A DNA stretch of 64,000 nt. Source: an uncultured Eubacterium sp. (GTDB lineage Bacteria; Bacillota; Clostridia; Lachnospirales; Lachnospiraceae). The notes beneath the pieces are model-generated. The model had not been told where the DNA came from, did no database searches, and was given only the letters and a program-made list of their open reading frames with translations. Shown piece by piece: positions 1 to 8,736 of the stretch. Where the stretch lies: positions 248,001 to 312,000 of the forward strand of contig CAMUHY010000001.1 of NCBI GenBank assembly GCA_947088865.1, given 5' to 3'. Position numbers and translations under genes: made by a program. Each line of letters starts with the position of its first letter. The first letter of the stretch is position 1.

Positions 1-781
1 CCTCCAATGATGGTATTGCATTGACATGCCCATCATCCATAAGAATGGCATCACATTCCGTATGTCCGTAACATTTATTATTGCCCCGTATACTAGAATT
101 AAATATCTGTTTAGACTGTCCTTTTGCAACAGAACGTGATATAACATTTGCACTGCTATCTGCACCATCTAAATCAACCACAAAATTCGTCTCTGCTGTT
201 TGATTGCCATGTGTCATAATTTTTTCTTTGATAACAAGGCTTGCACCATCTTTTAAATCAGCCTTTGTGTCTCTTATCGTTGAATCCACCCCTTTAATCT
301 GTGTTGTCTCCATCTCCATATATCCGCCTTCATCAATATGGATAATGGTTGTTGGATTTAGGATATTTTCACCTGCTCCATCACCTTCGCCATAATGCTT
401 TTCAATATATTTTACCTTTGCATTTTTGCCGACAAAAAAAGTGTGAATACCATCATGTTCTGATGTGTCAACACCACAGTTGTGTATACCACAACCGGCA
501 ACAATTGTCACATCAGCGTTATCGCCAATATAAAAATCGTTATATACCATATCTTTTAAGCCACTCTCACTAAGAATCACTGGAATATGAATACTCTCAT
601 TCTTTGTGTCTGGCTTAATAATAATATCAATTCCTGGTTTATCCTCTTTTGTCACAATATCAATATTAGCCGTCGTATTCCTGCCTGCAAGCCCACCGTT
701 GGAACGTATATTATAAGCTCCTTCTGGGACTTCGTGAATATCAGCTATCTTTTCTAACATACTTTTTTGTAACTCGTCCAT
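1..781 (-). CDS. sufB: SufB/SufD-family Fe-S cluster scaffold protein (partial, 3' end beyond window)
   Basis: Cytosolic partner of the SufC ATPase in building Fe-S clusters. The 260 visible residues start at an ATG preceded by GGAG and show the glycine- and aspartate-rich beta-helix pattern of the SufB/SufD core (GAGENILNPTTIIHIDEGGY, then a NSSIRGNNKCYGHTECDAI stretch like the SufBD core). The C-terminus runs off the left edge of the window. Only sufC precedes it, with no cysteine desulfurase or sufU in view, which resembles the short two-gene SufBC systems of many anaerobes. A structured repeat (copy 1) lies between it and sufC. Assignment to the SufB/SufD superfamily is firm; the choice between SufB and SufD is not. 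Confidence 0.85.
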   Translation of the reverse strand, partial: MDELQKSMLEKIADIHEVPEGAYNIRSNGGLAGRNTTANIDIVTKEDKPGIDIIIKPDTKNESIHIPVILSESGLKDMVYNDFYIGDNADVTIVAGCGIHNCGVDTSEHDGIHTFFVGKNAKVKYIEKHYGEGDGAGENILNPTTIIHIDEGGYMEMETTQIKGVDSTIRDTKADLKDGASLVIKEKIMTHGNQTAETNFVVDLDGADSSANVISRSVAKGQSKQIFNSSIRGNNKCYGHTECDAILMDDGHVNAIPSLE

Positions 782-838
782 GCTGTCTCCATTCTTGTGT
801 ATTATAAAATTATTTCACACAAATCATTTATAGTTAAA

Positions 839-995
839 CGGATATTCGCAATCCGCTATGCTACTTACTCAAACCCGCTAGCTACTATCGTAGCTTTTCA
901 GTGGGAGCTTATACTCCCACTGAAACAAGCAAGTCCCCACCCCCACTTATGCCTTTGCAGCATTGAAGTGGAGGACTTCCTTGATGAGGTTAAAT
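839..995 (+). repeat. Structured dispersed repeat, copy 1
   Basis: First of four related copies (others near 4413, 50243 and 62149). It starts at GGATATTCGCAATCCGCTAT and ends at TTGATGAGGTTAAAT. It contains a GCTAC-TATC-GTAGC hairpin, a 12-bp hairpin with arms TTTCAGTGGGAG/CTCCCACTGAAA, and a third hairpin with AAGT..CCCACTT/AAGTGGAGGACTT arms. It sits between sufC and sufB, inside what should be one operon. Nothing in it codes for protein. Confidence 0.85.
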
Positions 996-1039
996 CCTTC
1001 ATTTTTATAATATTATATCAACACTGTCAGATAGATTTA

Positions 1040-1765
1040 CTATGCCAATTTATCCATCAATGTTGAACATGCTTCCGAAGAAGCCAATAATGTTGGCATC
1101 ACTTCTTCTTTTAATCCTTGTGCAGTCACTTCTCCATTTGCAATAACAATAATTTTATCTGCAATATTAAGAATCCTCTCCTGATGAGAAATAATAAGAA
1201 TAGAACCGTTAATCTTTTCTCTCATCGCCTCAAACACGCGTATTAAATTATTAAAACTCCATAAGTCAATCCCTGCTTCTGGTTCATCAAATAATGACAG
1301 TTTTGTTCCTCTTGCCATAATCATAGCAATTTCTATTCGTTTAAGCTCGCCGCCTGACAAGGAAGCATTTACCTCTCGATTAATATAGTCTTTAGCACAT
1401 AACCCAACTTCAGAAAGATAGGAACATACTTCTGATATGGAAAGTTTTTCACCTTTTGCCATTGTAATTAAATCTTTTACCGTAAGCCCCTTAAAGCGAA
1501 CAGGCTGCTGAAAAGCAAAACTAATTCCTTTTCTTGCTCGGTCTGTTATGGACATATCCGTAATATCCTCTCCATCCAGTATTATCTTGCCTGATGTCGG
1601 TTTTAATATGCCAGCTATCACCTTTGCCAACGTTGATTTGCCACCGCCATTTGGACCTGTAACAGCCACAAATCCATCTTCTATTGTAACATTAATATTT
1701 TTTAAAATTTCTTTTGCCGCCAAATCTCCCTGAACTTCAAAACTAATATTCTTTAGTTCTAACAT
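1040..1765 (-). CDS. sufC: SufC, ABC-type ATPase of Fe-S cluster assembly
   Basis: A soluble ATPase that drives the SufB scaffold. The 241 residues carry Walker A GPNGGGKST (about residues 37-45), the ABC signature LSGGELKR, Walker B LSLFDEPEAGID and a switch His in IISHQER, in the order and length typical of SufC. The E-A-G-I-D form after Walker B is characteristic of SufC-like ATPases. The ATG start has GGAG seven bases upstream. It is the first gene of the suf pair on the minus strand. Its stop codon is followed within 45 bp by structured repeat copy 1, which separates it from sufB. Confidence 0.95.
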   Translation of the reverse strand: MLELKNISFEVQGDLAAKEILKNINVTIEDGFVAVTGPNGGGKSTLAKVIAGILKPTSGKIILDGEDITDMSITDRARKGISFAFQQPVRFKGLTVKDLITMAKGEKLSISEVCSYLSEVGLCAKDYINREVNASLSGGELKRIEIAMIMARGTKLSLFDEPEAGIDLWSFNNLIRVFEAMREKINGSILIISHQERILNIADKIIVIANGEVTAQGLKEEVMPTLLASSEACSTLMDKLA

Positions 1766-1908
1766 ATTGATACTCCAATCTATTTTTGCCGCTTCTTATA
1801 CGCCGCTTTTAATTATTGTATTTTAAATCAAATACTTCTTAATATATAAATGAATGTTTGACCTTTTAACAGACATAATATTTAGGATTAAAACATATTT
1901 TAACCACA

Positions 1909-2664
1909 TTAACAATCACAGTATTTTTTTACCATATTTACTGCATTTTCTGCTATCAACAAATCAAAATGTTCCTTTATATAACCAATTCTCTCCAAAG
2001 TATATGGAATAAATACACAATATTCCATCATTTCATTCATTAGCCGCTCAAATCTTGCCTCTGAGCATCGCCCTCTCTCTAAAATAAGATACACGCTATT
2101 ATCTGAACCATCCTTGTAAAGAACATTTTTAACGCCCCATGTTTTTTTAATATACTTACAAAAATACTCCATATATTCAAGGTTTTCAAATTTTGCAATT
2201 GCACTTTGACTTCCCACAGGATTACCAAAATAATCCGCTGCAAAACTATCCACCTCGTCTTGTTTATGACACACAGGCTTAAACGGCTTTGCTTTTGCTG
2301 CTGGATTCATCTCTTCCAAAGGATTATTTTTTATGATATTAGACTTATTGTAAGGCGGTTTAGCAAATGCTTTGGACACCTGCTCACCAGCTTGTTTTAA
2401 CATATCGCCAAATTCCTCTGCTCCAGATGAAACTGTAAGCAGCAGTGCATGATTGGGCTGCGGCGATAACTGTAAAGACATAATGCCTCCTCTTGGCACA
2501 ACACCTATACTCTTTTCTGCCTCTTCCATCACAATGTCCAGTAATCCATGTATCTTGTTTGTATCATTTCTAAAAAAATCATCTAATGTAATGTTGTTAT
2601 CCTCAAGGTCTTCTTCTTTTAACAAACATTGAAATTTCGTTTCATCGATTCTTTTAAATTCCAT
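1909..2664 (-). CDS. mecA: MecA/NegA-family adaptor protein
   Basis: MecA-type adaptors deliver substrates to the ClpC AAA+ unfoldase. The 251-residue protein has the expected two-part layout: an N-terminal domain (MEFKRIDETKFQCLLKEEDL, then DFFRNDTNKIHGLLDIVMEE), a low-complexity linker of about 60 residues, and a C-terminal alpha/beta domain with FENLEYMEYFCKYI and LILERGRCSEARFERLMNE. The start has GAGG upstream. It is divergent from the PIG-L gene. It could equally be named NegA-like; no clpC is in view. The short gap to sufC (143 bp) shows no clear signal. Confidence 0.85.
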   Translation of the reverse strand: MEFKRIDETKFQCLLKEEDLEDNNITLDDFFRNDTNKIHGLLDIVMEEAEKSIGVVPRGGIMSLQLSPQPNHALLLTVSSGAEEFGDMLKQAGEQVSKAFAKPPYNKSNIIKNNPLEEMNPAAKAKPFKPVCHKQDEVDSFAADYFGNPVGSQSAIAKFENLEYMEYFCKYIKKTWGVKNVLYKDGSDNSVYLILERGRCSEARFERLMNEMMEYCVFIPYTLERIGYIKEHFDLLIAENAVNMVKKYCDC

Positions 2665-2849
2665 ATGTAACCTCGCATATATCGTAAATCAAGTTATATT
2701 GTTATTCGCCTTATATGTAACTGCTTGGCGATTGTTCTTTATTATAGCATATATTTTTCAACATAAAAATAAAATTTTGAAAAATATTTTTTAAATATAC
2801 AAACAATTTTTGTCATTATCTTTTATTTTTGCCTAAAACCGGAATATCC

Positions 2850-2877
2850 TTGACTTTTTATTGTTTTTGCTTAGAAT
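2850..2877 (+). promoter_or_regulatory. Probable sigma-A promoter of the PIG-L gene
   Basis: TTGACT (2850-2855), 16-bp T-rich spacer, TAGAAT (2872-2877), about 32 bp before the start codon and followed by a GGAGG ribosome-binding site at 2897. Confidence 0.6.
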
Positions 2878-2909
2878 AATGGTATCAAACATTTTTGGAG
2901 GATTTATCC

Positions 2910-4343
2910 ATGAAACTAAAACCATTCATCACAACCATTTTTACTGTGTTGATTTTTTTTGTTGCAACACTTTACTTTCACTCCGAAACCATATTTGCAC
3001 AAGAAGCCGAACAACTTGATGTAACTATCACTTCACCAAATAAAAACTGCGGTAAATTACAGGACAATTCTCATAGCACAACCGTATCTTTTGAAGCACA
3101 AGATACCATTACAATTACAAGTGAGACCGCAATGGGCGGCATCTATGTCAAATTTAATGACCCCGTACAGACTTGGACGCTTTCTTATAACGACAAAACA
3201 GAAATCAAGGGCGAATATGGTTTTCTCCATGAATATGCTGCTTTTTCTGAAGATGTTACCAGTTGTAACATCACACTTGACAGCGCAATGGCAATCAGTG
3301 AGATAAGCGCTTACTCAAAAGGAACGCTTCCTCCCGATGTACAGCTTTGGAAAAAACCATGTGAAGGACAAGCTGATATCCTTGTCTTTTCTACTCATGC
3401 CGATGATGAAATTCTGTTTTTAGGCGGTGTTTTAGCAACGTATGCAGGACAGCAACATTTAAATGTACAAGTTTGTTATATGACAAATTATTGGGATGGT
3501 GATAGACGCCGCGAACATGAAAAACTGGATGGTTTATGGGAAAGCGGTGTTCGCCATTACCCTGTCACTGGTGAATTTTGGGATAAATATGCAGAAAGTA
3601 TTGAAGGTGCATTAAACTATTATTCTTATGATGATGTATTAAACTATATCACAACACAAGTGCGTCGTTTTAAACCGATGGTCGTTGTCACACAAGATTT
3701 AAATGGTGAATATGGACATGGCGGGCATATGCTTCTTGCCAAAACTGTATGTGAAGCCGTTGACAACAGTAATGACTCATCATTTTGTACCGATTCTGTC
3801 ACCTCATATGGCGTCTGGGATACACCAAAAACGTATCTTCACCTTTATGGAGAAAATAAACTTACAATGGACTTAAGACAACCATTAAGCAATATGAATG
3901 GCAGAACAGCCGTTGAGGTTGCAAAAGATGCCTATCTAAAACATGATTCCCAGCAATGGTGTTGGTTTTATGTCTCTGATGAATACGAATACAGCTGCGC
4001 TGACTTTGGATTATACCGCACAACGGTTGGCACCAATACAGGCAATGATATGCTTGAAAACATTGTAACTTATGAAGAACAAGCCAAAATCAAAGAGGAA
4101 GAATCCAAAAAAGCAGAGGAGGAATCCAGAAGCAGAGAACAAGAACGGCTTGCATTGGAATCCCAAAAAGCAAGTGATGAATTAAAAGCAAATACAAATA
4201 CAACATCCGATAATTCAAATGAGAAATTTATTATCATTCTTGTTATTGTTGTTCTTGTTCTTTTAATTTTAGCGATTGCTCTGTTTGGATACAAAGCAAA
4301 AATGGACAAAAAACGCCGTAAGGCACGCAGAAGAAGGCGATAA
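2910..4343 (+). CDS. Secreted, membrane-anchored PIG-L/LmbE-family deacetylase
   Basis: PIG-L family proteins are Zn-dependent N-deacetylases of N-acetyl-sugar conjugates. This 477-residue protein has an N-terminal signal segment (ITTIFTVLIFFVATLYF), a beta-rich N-domain of about 120 residues, and a PIG-L domain beginning at DILVFSTHADDEILFLGG. The usual metal motif HPDDE appears here as HADDE; the third ligand region is GEYGHGGHML. Then come a charged helical stretch (EEQAKIKEEESKKAEEES), a transmembrane helix (FIIILVIVVLVLLILAIALF) and a very basic tail ending KKRRKARRRRR. I chose the ATG at 2910 because GGAGG lies eight bases before it. The topology implies an extracytoplasmic catalytic domain tethered at its C-terminus. 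The substrate is unknown. Confidence 0.88.
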   Translation: MKLKPFITTIFTVLIFFVATLYFHSETIFAQEAEQLDVTITSPNKNCGKLQDNSHSTTVSFEAQDTITITSETAMGGIYVKFNDPVQTWTLSYNDKTEIKGEYGFLHEYAAFSEDVTSCNITLDSAMAISEISAYSKGTLPPDVQLWKKPCEGQADILVFSTHADDEILFLGGVLATYAGQQHLNVQVCYMTNYWDGDRRREHEKLDGLWESGVRHYPVTGEFWDKYAESIEGALNYYSYDDVLNYITTQVRRFKPMVVVTQDLNGEYGHGGHMLLAKTVCEAVDNSNDSSFCTDSVTSYGVWDTPKTYLHLYGENKLTMDLRQPLSNMNGRTAVEVAKDAYLKHDSQQWCWFYVSDEYEYSCADFGLYRTTVGTNTGNDMLENIVTYEEQAKIKEEESKKAEEESRSREQERLALESQKASDELKANTNTTSDNSNEKFIIILVIVVLVLLILAIALFGYKAKMDKKRRKARRRRR

Positions 4344-4412
4344 TAAAAATAGGTTTTATTTCGTTTCTATATCATTAGAGCTTTTAACTTATGCTTATGG
4401 AAATCAAGTCAA

Positions 4413-4563
4413 GCGGATATTCGCAATCCGCTATGCTACTTGCTCAAACCTGCTAGCTGCTATCGCAGCTTTTCAGTGGGAGCTTGTGCTCCCACTGAAA
4501 CAAGGAAGTCCCCCACTTATACCTATGGCATTGAAGTGGGGGACTTCCTTGATGAGGTTAAAT
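4413..4563 (+). repeat. Structured dispersed repeat, copy 2
   Basis: The cleanest copy of the four-copy family. Hairpins: GCTGC-TATC-GCAGC (copy 1 has GCTAC/GTAGC, a compensatory change), GTGGGAGC/GCTCCCAC, and a perfect 13-bp stem AAGTCCCCCACTT/AAGTGGGGGACTT. It ends at TTGATGAGGTTAAAT, 23 bp from the stop codon of the minus-strand gene at 4586. Confidence 0.87.
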
Positions 4564-4569
4564 TTTACA

Positions 4570-4596
4570 GAGGTCATTGCAAAAATCAATGACCTC
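4570..4596 (-). terminator. Hairpin overlapping the stop codon of the small membrane protein
   Basis: Perfect 10-bp stem GAGGTCATTG/CAATGACCTC with a 7-nt loop. The stop codon at 4586-4588 lies within it. The poly-U tract on the minus strand is weak (TGTAAAATT), so termination is only likely. Confidence 0.5.
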
Positions 4597-5029
4597 TTAT
4601 ATCAAATTCATGAAAAATGGGATTATTATTTCCCCATGAATAAACAATATAATAATCGTCTCCCTCCACATTCGTCTTAAATGTCAATTTTGTATGTTCT
4701 ATGATTTTTATATCTGCATCTGTTTGGCTTTCAACCACACATTCCCATTCATCTTTTGCAAATTTTAAATAGTATCCTTTTAATTCTTCCAAAGAAAGTT
4801 CACTTTTAATTAAGATAGCTCCAAAATATTGCATTCCGTTGCCATTTCCAACTAATTTTCCTGCTATATGTACAGTCTCAATAAATTCAGTATTATTTGG
4901 AAGGGGCAAATTTACAAGTTTATCTGCTGTTTTCTTCGCTGCATTATCATTTACAACTGGTGCAATTACTAAAACAGATAAAAAAACAATAATCACAATT
5001 AAAATAATAGTAACAAATACTTTCTTCAT
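4586..5029 (-). CDS. Small membrane-anchored protein of unknown function
   Basis: 147 residues: a single N-terminal hydrophobic helix (VFVTIILIVIIVFLSVLVIA), then an extracytoplasmic domain of about 120 residues with no motif I recognise (NTEFIETVHIAGKLVGNGNG, YYLKFAKDEWECVVESQ). There is no lipobox Cys. It follows the two ABC exporter genes on the same strand (40-bp gap), so it may be co-transcribed and act as an accessory factor; that is inference from position only. Confidence 0.7.
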   Translation of the reverse strand: MKKVFVTIILIVIIVFLSVLVIAPVVNDNAAKKTADKLVNLPLPNNTEFIETVHIAGKLVGNGNGMQYFGAILIKSELSLEELKGYYLKFAKDEWECVVESQTDADIKIIEHTKLTFKTNVEGDDYYIVYSWGNNNPIFHEFDIRGH

Positions 5030-5069
5030 TTATATTAATCTCTCATTCTTTCAAATTAAAACCTCTTTT

Positions 5070-6719
5070 TTACAATCTCACCACACGATTAAACGCTTCC
5101 CATGCAGTCGACCGATGAGTAACCATAATCACTACTTTTTGTCTTGTCCATTCTTGCATTGCCTGATTTATTTTTTGCTCACTCTCAATATCTAATGCAG
5201 AGGATGGTTCATCCATTAAAAGAATAGGCGAATCCCTTAAAAATGCTCTTGCTATTGCAATACGCTGGCGCTGCCCGCCTGATAGATTACTGCCTCCAGC
5301 CTCAAGAAATGTGTTATAGCCTTGCGGCAGCAGCACAATAAATTCATCTGCATATGCCAGCTTTGCCGCCTTTACAATTTCTTCTTCGCTTACCTGCCCT
5401 GTACCAGAATATCCAAAAGCAATATTTTCACGAATACTGCCTTCAAACAGATAACTATTTTGAGGAATATAAGTAATCAACTGTCTTAACTGCCAAAGTG
5501 AATATTTATTTATATCATATCCATACAGCTTTATTTTACCTAAATTTTGCCTATAAAAACGCATAAACAGCTTTAACAAGGTGCTTTTTCCGCAGCCAGA
5601 TTCTCCCATAATTATAATCTTTTCATTATTCTTAACCTCCATAAAAAAATGTTTAAAAACATCTATTTTTTTATTATAAGAAAATGTTAAATTAATTACT
5701 TCAATTGGTTTGTTGCTATTTTGCGGTTCTATTATATATGGACTTTCTGGTTTTTCAAAACCAGATTCTTCACAATCCAATTCAAGAAAATCAAAAACTC
5801 TGCCTGCTTTTACTAATGATGACGAAAATGTAGTCCATGCCGAACCAAAACTTTGCACCATTGAACGAACACCCATCTGCAATGACACAATTGCCATAAT
5901 GGTTCCATAATCGATTTTGCCGCGTGTCACCAAAAATGCACCTACACTGATTGTTCCAAAACTTGCCAATATTCCTAAGAAAAAAGACATCATTTCAAGA
6001 ACTGCCAATTTCCTACTTTTTTGTTTTTCTTCATTGGTTGCCTGATTATTTTCACTTTGAAACAAATCCAGCACAATTGATGAACCACGAAACATTTTCA
6101 ATGTTGTAAATCCTAATAAAATATCACTGAAACGTGCTGTAAGTTTTGATATTTTATTTTGAATATCCTTATCCATCTTCTTAATTTGCTGATTCATCTT
6201 AATCGAAATATATACGGTTATCAAACAAAAGCCAACAGCAATTAACGCTAACATTGGATTATACACCATCATTGCAATAATGGATGTCACACCATTTATA
6301 AGTCTTCCAAACACCCAATAAATATGTGAAAAATAAGAATCCTTAAGCGAATTGACATCCTGATTTAATGTTTTGAGCGCTTCTCCACTGTGATGATGTT
6401 CATAATAATTCATATCCATTCTCATCAATTTTTTAAAAAGCTCTATTTTAATATCAAATACAATTTTTCGGACAACTTTAATTTGAAAATATCTTCTATA
6501 TGGTGCTAAACAATTGAACACAACCAATACGATACATAACACTGCTGCTTGCATAAATAAATTGCTATCTTGATATTCCAACGCATTAAAAATTAATTTA
6601 TTCATATATGGATATGTTAAATTTAATAGAACGAATGTCATAAGCGTTATTATAAAAATACTCCAATATGAAACTTTATATTTTCCAATATATGAAAAAT
6701 ACCTTTTTAATTCTCTCAC
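5070..6719 (-). CDS. ABC exporter half-transporter (permease-ATPase), second subunit
   Basis: 549 residues. An N-terminal exporter-type transmembrane domain of about 300 residues is followed by a nucleotide-binding domain with Walker A GESGCGKST, Q-loop ITYIPQNSYLF, signature LSGGQRQR, Walker B ILLMDEPSSALD and switch H in MVTHRS. It starts four bases after the gene at 6724-8469, so the two almost certainly form a heterodimer. Residues after Walker B are S-S-A-L-D, normal for a catalytic site. The substrate cannot be read from sequence; peptides or drugs are usual for the family. The divergent AraC regulator is the probable controller. Confidence 0.9.
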   Translation of the reverse strand: MRELKRYFSYIGKYKVSYWSIFIITLMTFVLLNLTYPYMNKLIFNALEYQDSNLFMQAAVLCIVLVVFNCLAPYRRYFQIKVVRKIVFDIKIELFKKLMRMDMNYYEHHHSGEALKTLNQDVNSLKDSYFSHIYWVFGRLINGVTSIIAMMVYNPMLALIAVGFCLITVYISIKMNQQIKKMDKDIQNKISKLTARFSDILLGFTTLKMFRGSSIVLDLFQSENNQATNEEKQKSRKLAVLEMMSFFLGILASFGTISVGAFLVTRGKIDYGTIMAIVSLQMGVRSMVQSFGSAWTTFSSSLVKAGRVFDFLELDCEESGFEKPESPYIIEPQNSNKPIEVINLTFSYNKKIDVFKHFFMEVKNNEKIIIMGESGCGKSTLLKLFMRFYRQNLGKIKLYGYDINKYSLWQLRQLITYIPQNSYLFEGSIRENIAFGYSGTGQVSEEEIVKAAKLAYADEFIVLLPQGYNTFLEAGGSNLSGGQRQRIAIARAFLRDSPILLMDEPSSALDIESEQKINQAMQEWTRQKVVIMVTHRSTAWEAFNRVVRL

Positions 6720-6723
6720 TACT

Positions 6724-8469
6724 CTACACCTCTGACATCATATAATTTTGATACATTTTGCAATATGTTCCATTTGCTTTTATAAGCTCTTTATGTGTTC
6801 CAGATTCCACAATTTTACCCTCGTCAAAAACAATAATTTCATCATAATCTACTATTGTAGCAAGACGATGTGCCACTGTAATAACCGTTTTATTTCGTGA
6901 TATTATTTTTAAAGTCTCATTTATAAACCTTTCTGTCTCTTTGTCCAAAGCAGAAGTTGGCTCGTCCAATAAAAGAATCGGTGCATCCTTTAAAATTGCC
7001 CTTGCAATAGAAATTCGCTGTCTCTGACCACCTGATAAATTGCTTCCTTGTTCTTCAAGCAAAGTATCATATTGATTCGGCAATTTTTTAATAAAATCAT
7101 CACAGCCTGCTTTCTTTGCCGCCTCAATTATTTTCTCTTTGCAGGCTTGCGGATTGCCAATACGAATATTATCCCATACACTTATTGGAAAAATTACCGT
7201 ATCCTGTGAAATAAGTGCTAAATCGTTTCTTACAACTTCTGGAGCAATATCTAAAAATTGGTTTCCATAAAATAAAATTTCACCATTGCAGGTTTCATAT
7301 TGCCTGCACATTAATTTAAGAATTGTACTTTTTCCGCACCCACTTCGACCTACAAAAGCAATCTTTCTTCCCTCTTCAATTGTTAAATTGAAATGATTTA
7401 AAACTGGTTTTTCACTTTCCATCCATTTTGAATATGTAAATGATACATCTTTAAACACAAATACTTGTTTTGTCGTTTTATCTACTTTTTCCAATTTATT
7501 TTTTGTATCTTCTATGGGCATTTCCATAATTTCAAATACACGCTTTATAGATATCATGGCTATTTGTGTTCTAACAACCAACTGATAGGCATTGACAAGC
7601 GGTTCATTTATTTTCTCAATTCCGCTGATAAACGCTAATAATATGCCTAATGTCACCATTCCTTTAAAAGTCAAATACCCTCCAACACATAAAGCAATCG
7701 CACTTGGCGCTTCTCTGATTAGACATGAAAGCGGTTCAATATTGTATTGCCATAAATCATTTCGATTTGAAATATCAAATGTTTCTTTTAAAGCTGCATA
7801 ATATTTATCCTGCATTTTCTTTTGAAGATTGTATGATTTAATGACTTCTGCTCCATCAAAAGCTTCTTGTATATTATTATTGGTCAATCCCAGTTTTTTC
7901 ACATAAGCAGATTGTGCCATTTTCACTGGTTTTAAAAGCTTAATACTAAGCGGTACTAGAACAAATAATAAACCAAGACATATTGCTGCAAGCAATGGAT
8001 TTAATAAAAACAGATAAACTGTAAATACGACAACCATGATTGGCACATATAGACAGTCCTTAAAATAACTCTGCATATATGCTGCTATTCCTTCAATATC
8101 GGATGACATTCTCTCAACAATATCACCAAAATTATTCTTTTCCATAAAATCTGGCGTCATCTTCATTATATGGTTTACTAAATCGCGCCGTAAATCTCTT
8201 AAAATCCCTGCACCAAAAAATCCAGTCATACGGCGAACAAAATAATTGGCAAACATTCCTATTATAATTATTAATACAGCTTTCACAATAAGCTCTGGCA
8301 ATATAACACCAATTGTACCTTTAACAGACTCATCAATTACTTGCTTTAAAATATCAATAATCCATACATTTGCAACAGAGCATCCAATACCTGCCAATAT
8401 CGTAATCACTATATACCCAAAATAAGGCTTTGCATAATTTACTAATCGTATCATACTGTAACTGTACAT
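6724..8469 (-). CDS. ABC exporter half-transporter (permease-ATPase), first subunit
   Basis: 581 residues. A six-helix exporter domain starts near residue 10 (IRLVNYAKPYFGYIVITILA). The ATPase domain has Walker A GRSGCGKST, Q-loop LALISQDTVIF, signature LSGGQRQR, Walker B ILLLDEPTSALD and H-loop TVAHRLATI. The first ATG directly abuts AAAGGAG, so ribosomes probably use the AGGA slightly upstream; an in-frame ATG five codons later is an alternative. It pairs with the following gene. It is divergent from the AraC-family gene at 8737 across 267 bp of repeat-rich DNA. Confidence 0.9.
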   Translation of the reverse strand: MYSYSMIRLVNYAKPYFGYIVITILAGIGCSVANVWIIDILKQVIDESVKGTIGVILPELIVKAVLIIIIGMFANYFVRRMTGFFGAGILRDLRRDLVNHIMKMTPDFMEKNNFGDIVERMSSDIEGIAAYMQSYFKDCLYVPIMVVVFTVYLFLLNPLLAAICLGLLFVLVPLSIKLLKPVKMAQSAYVKKLGLTNNNIQEAFDGAEVIKSYNLQKKMQDKYYAALKETFDISNRNDLWQYNIEPLSCLIREAPSAIALCVGGYLTFKGMVTLGILLAFISGIEKINEPLVNAYQLVVRTQIAMISIKRVFEIMEMPIEDTKNKLEKVDKTTKQVFVFKDVSFTYSKWMESEKPVLNHFNLTIEEGRKIAFVGRSGCGKSTILKLMCRQYETCNGEILFYGNQFLDIAPEVVRNDLALISQDTVIFPISVWDNIRIGNPQACKEKIIEAAKKAGCDDFIKKLPNQYDTLLEEQGSNLSGGQRQRISIARAILKDAPILLLDEPTSALDKETERFINETLKIISRNKTVITVAHRLATIVDYDEIIVFDEGKIVESGTHKELIKANGTYCKMYQNYMMSEV

Positions 8470-8570
8470 CTCCTTTCCTATTTGCTATACTTTTTACAGT
8501 CTATCAATTATTAAAATCAATAACAATAAAAGATATGCACGATTTTTATATACTTTCTGCAATTAAAACG

Positions 8571-8712
8571 AGTCAAATACCTCGTAGCAAGCTATGGGGC
8601 ATGAAACTTGTACTGCGCAGCAAGCTACAAAATATTTAACCCTTGCGGCAGTTGCCAAATGGAAAGGCAAACATGCCGCAAGCATGTCCACTTAGCCTGC
8701 TGCTTGTGGAAA
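8571..8712 (+). repeat. Palindrome-rich repeat region upstream of the AraC gene
   Basis: Holds a 24-bp sequence (8571-8594, beginning AGTCAAATACCT) found again exactly at 10476-10499. It also holds a segment near 8684-8710 (ACATGC..GCATGTCC, CTTAGCCTGCTGCTTGTGG) related to one near 57140-57185 beside the SCIFF operon. Short internal palindromes suggest small mobile or REP-like elements. Confidence 0.6.
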
Positions 8713-8736
8713 TAAAAAAGAAAAGAGGACATCTAC

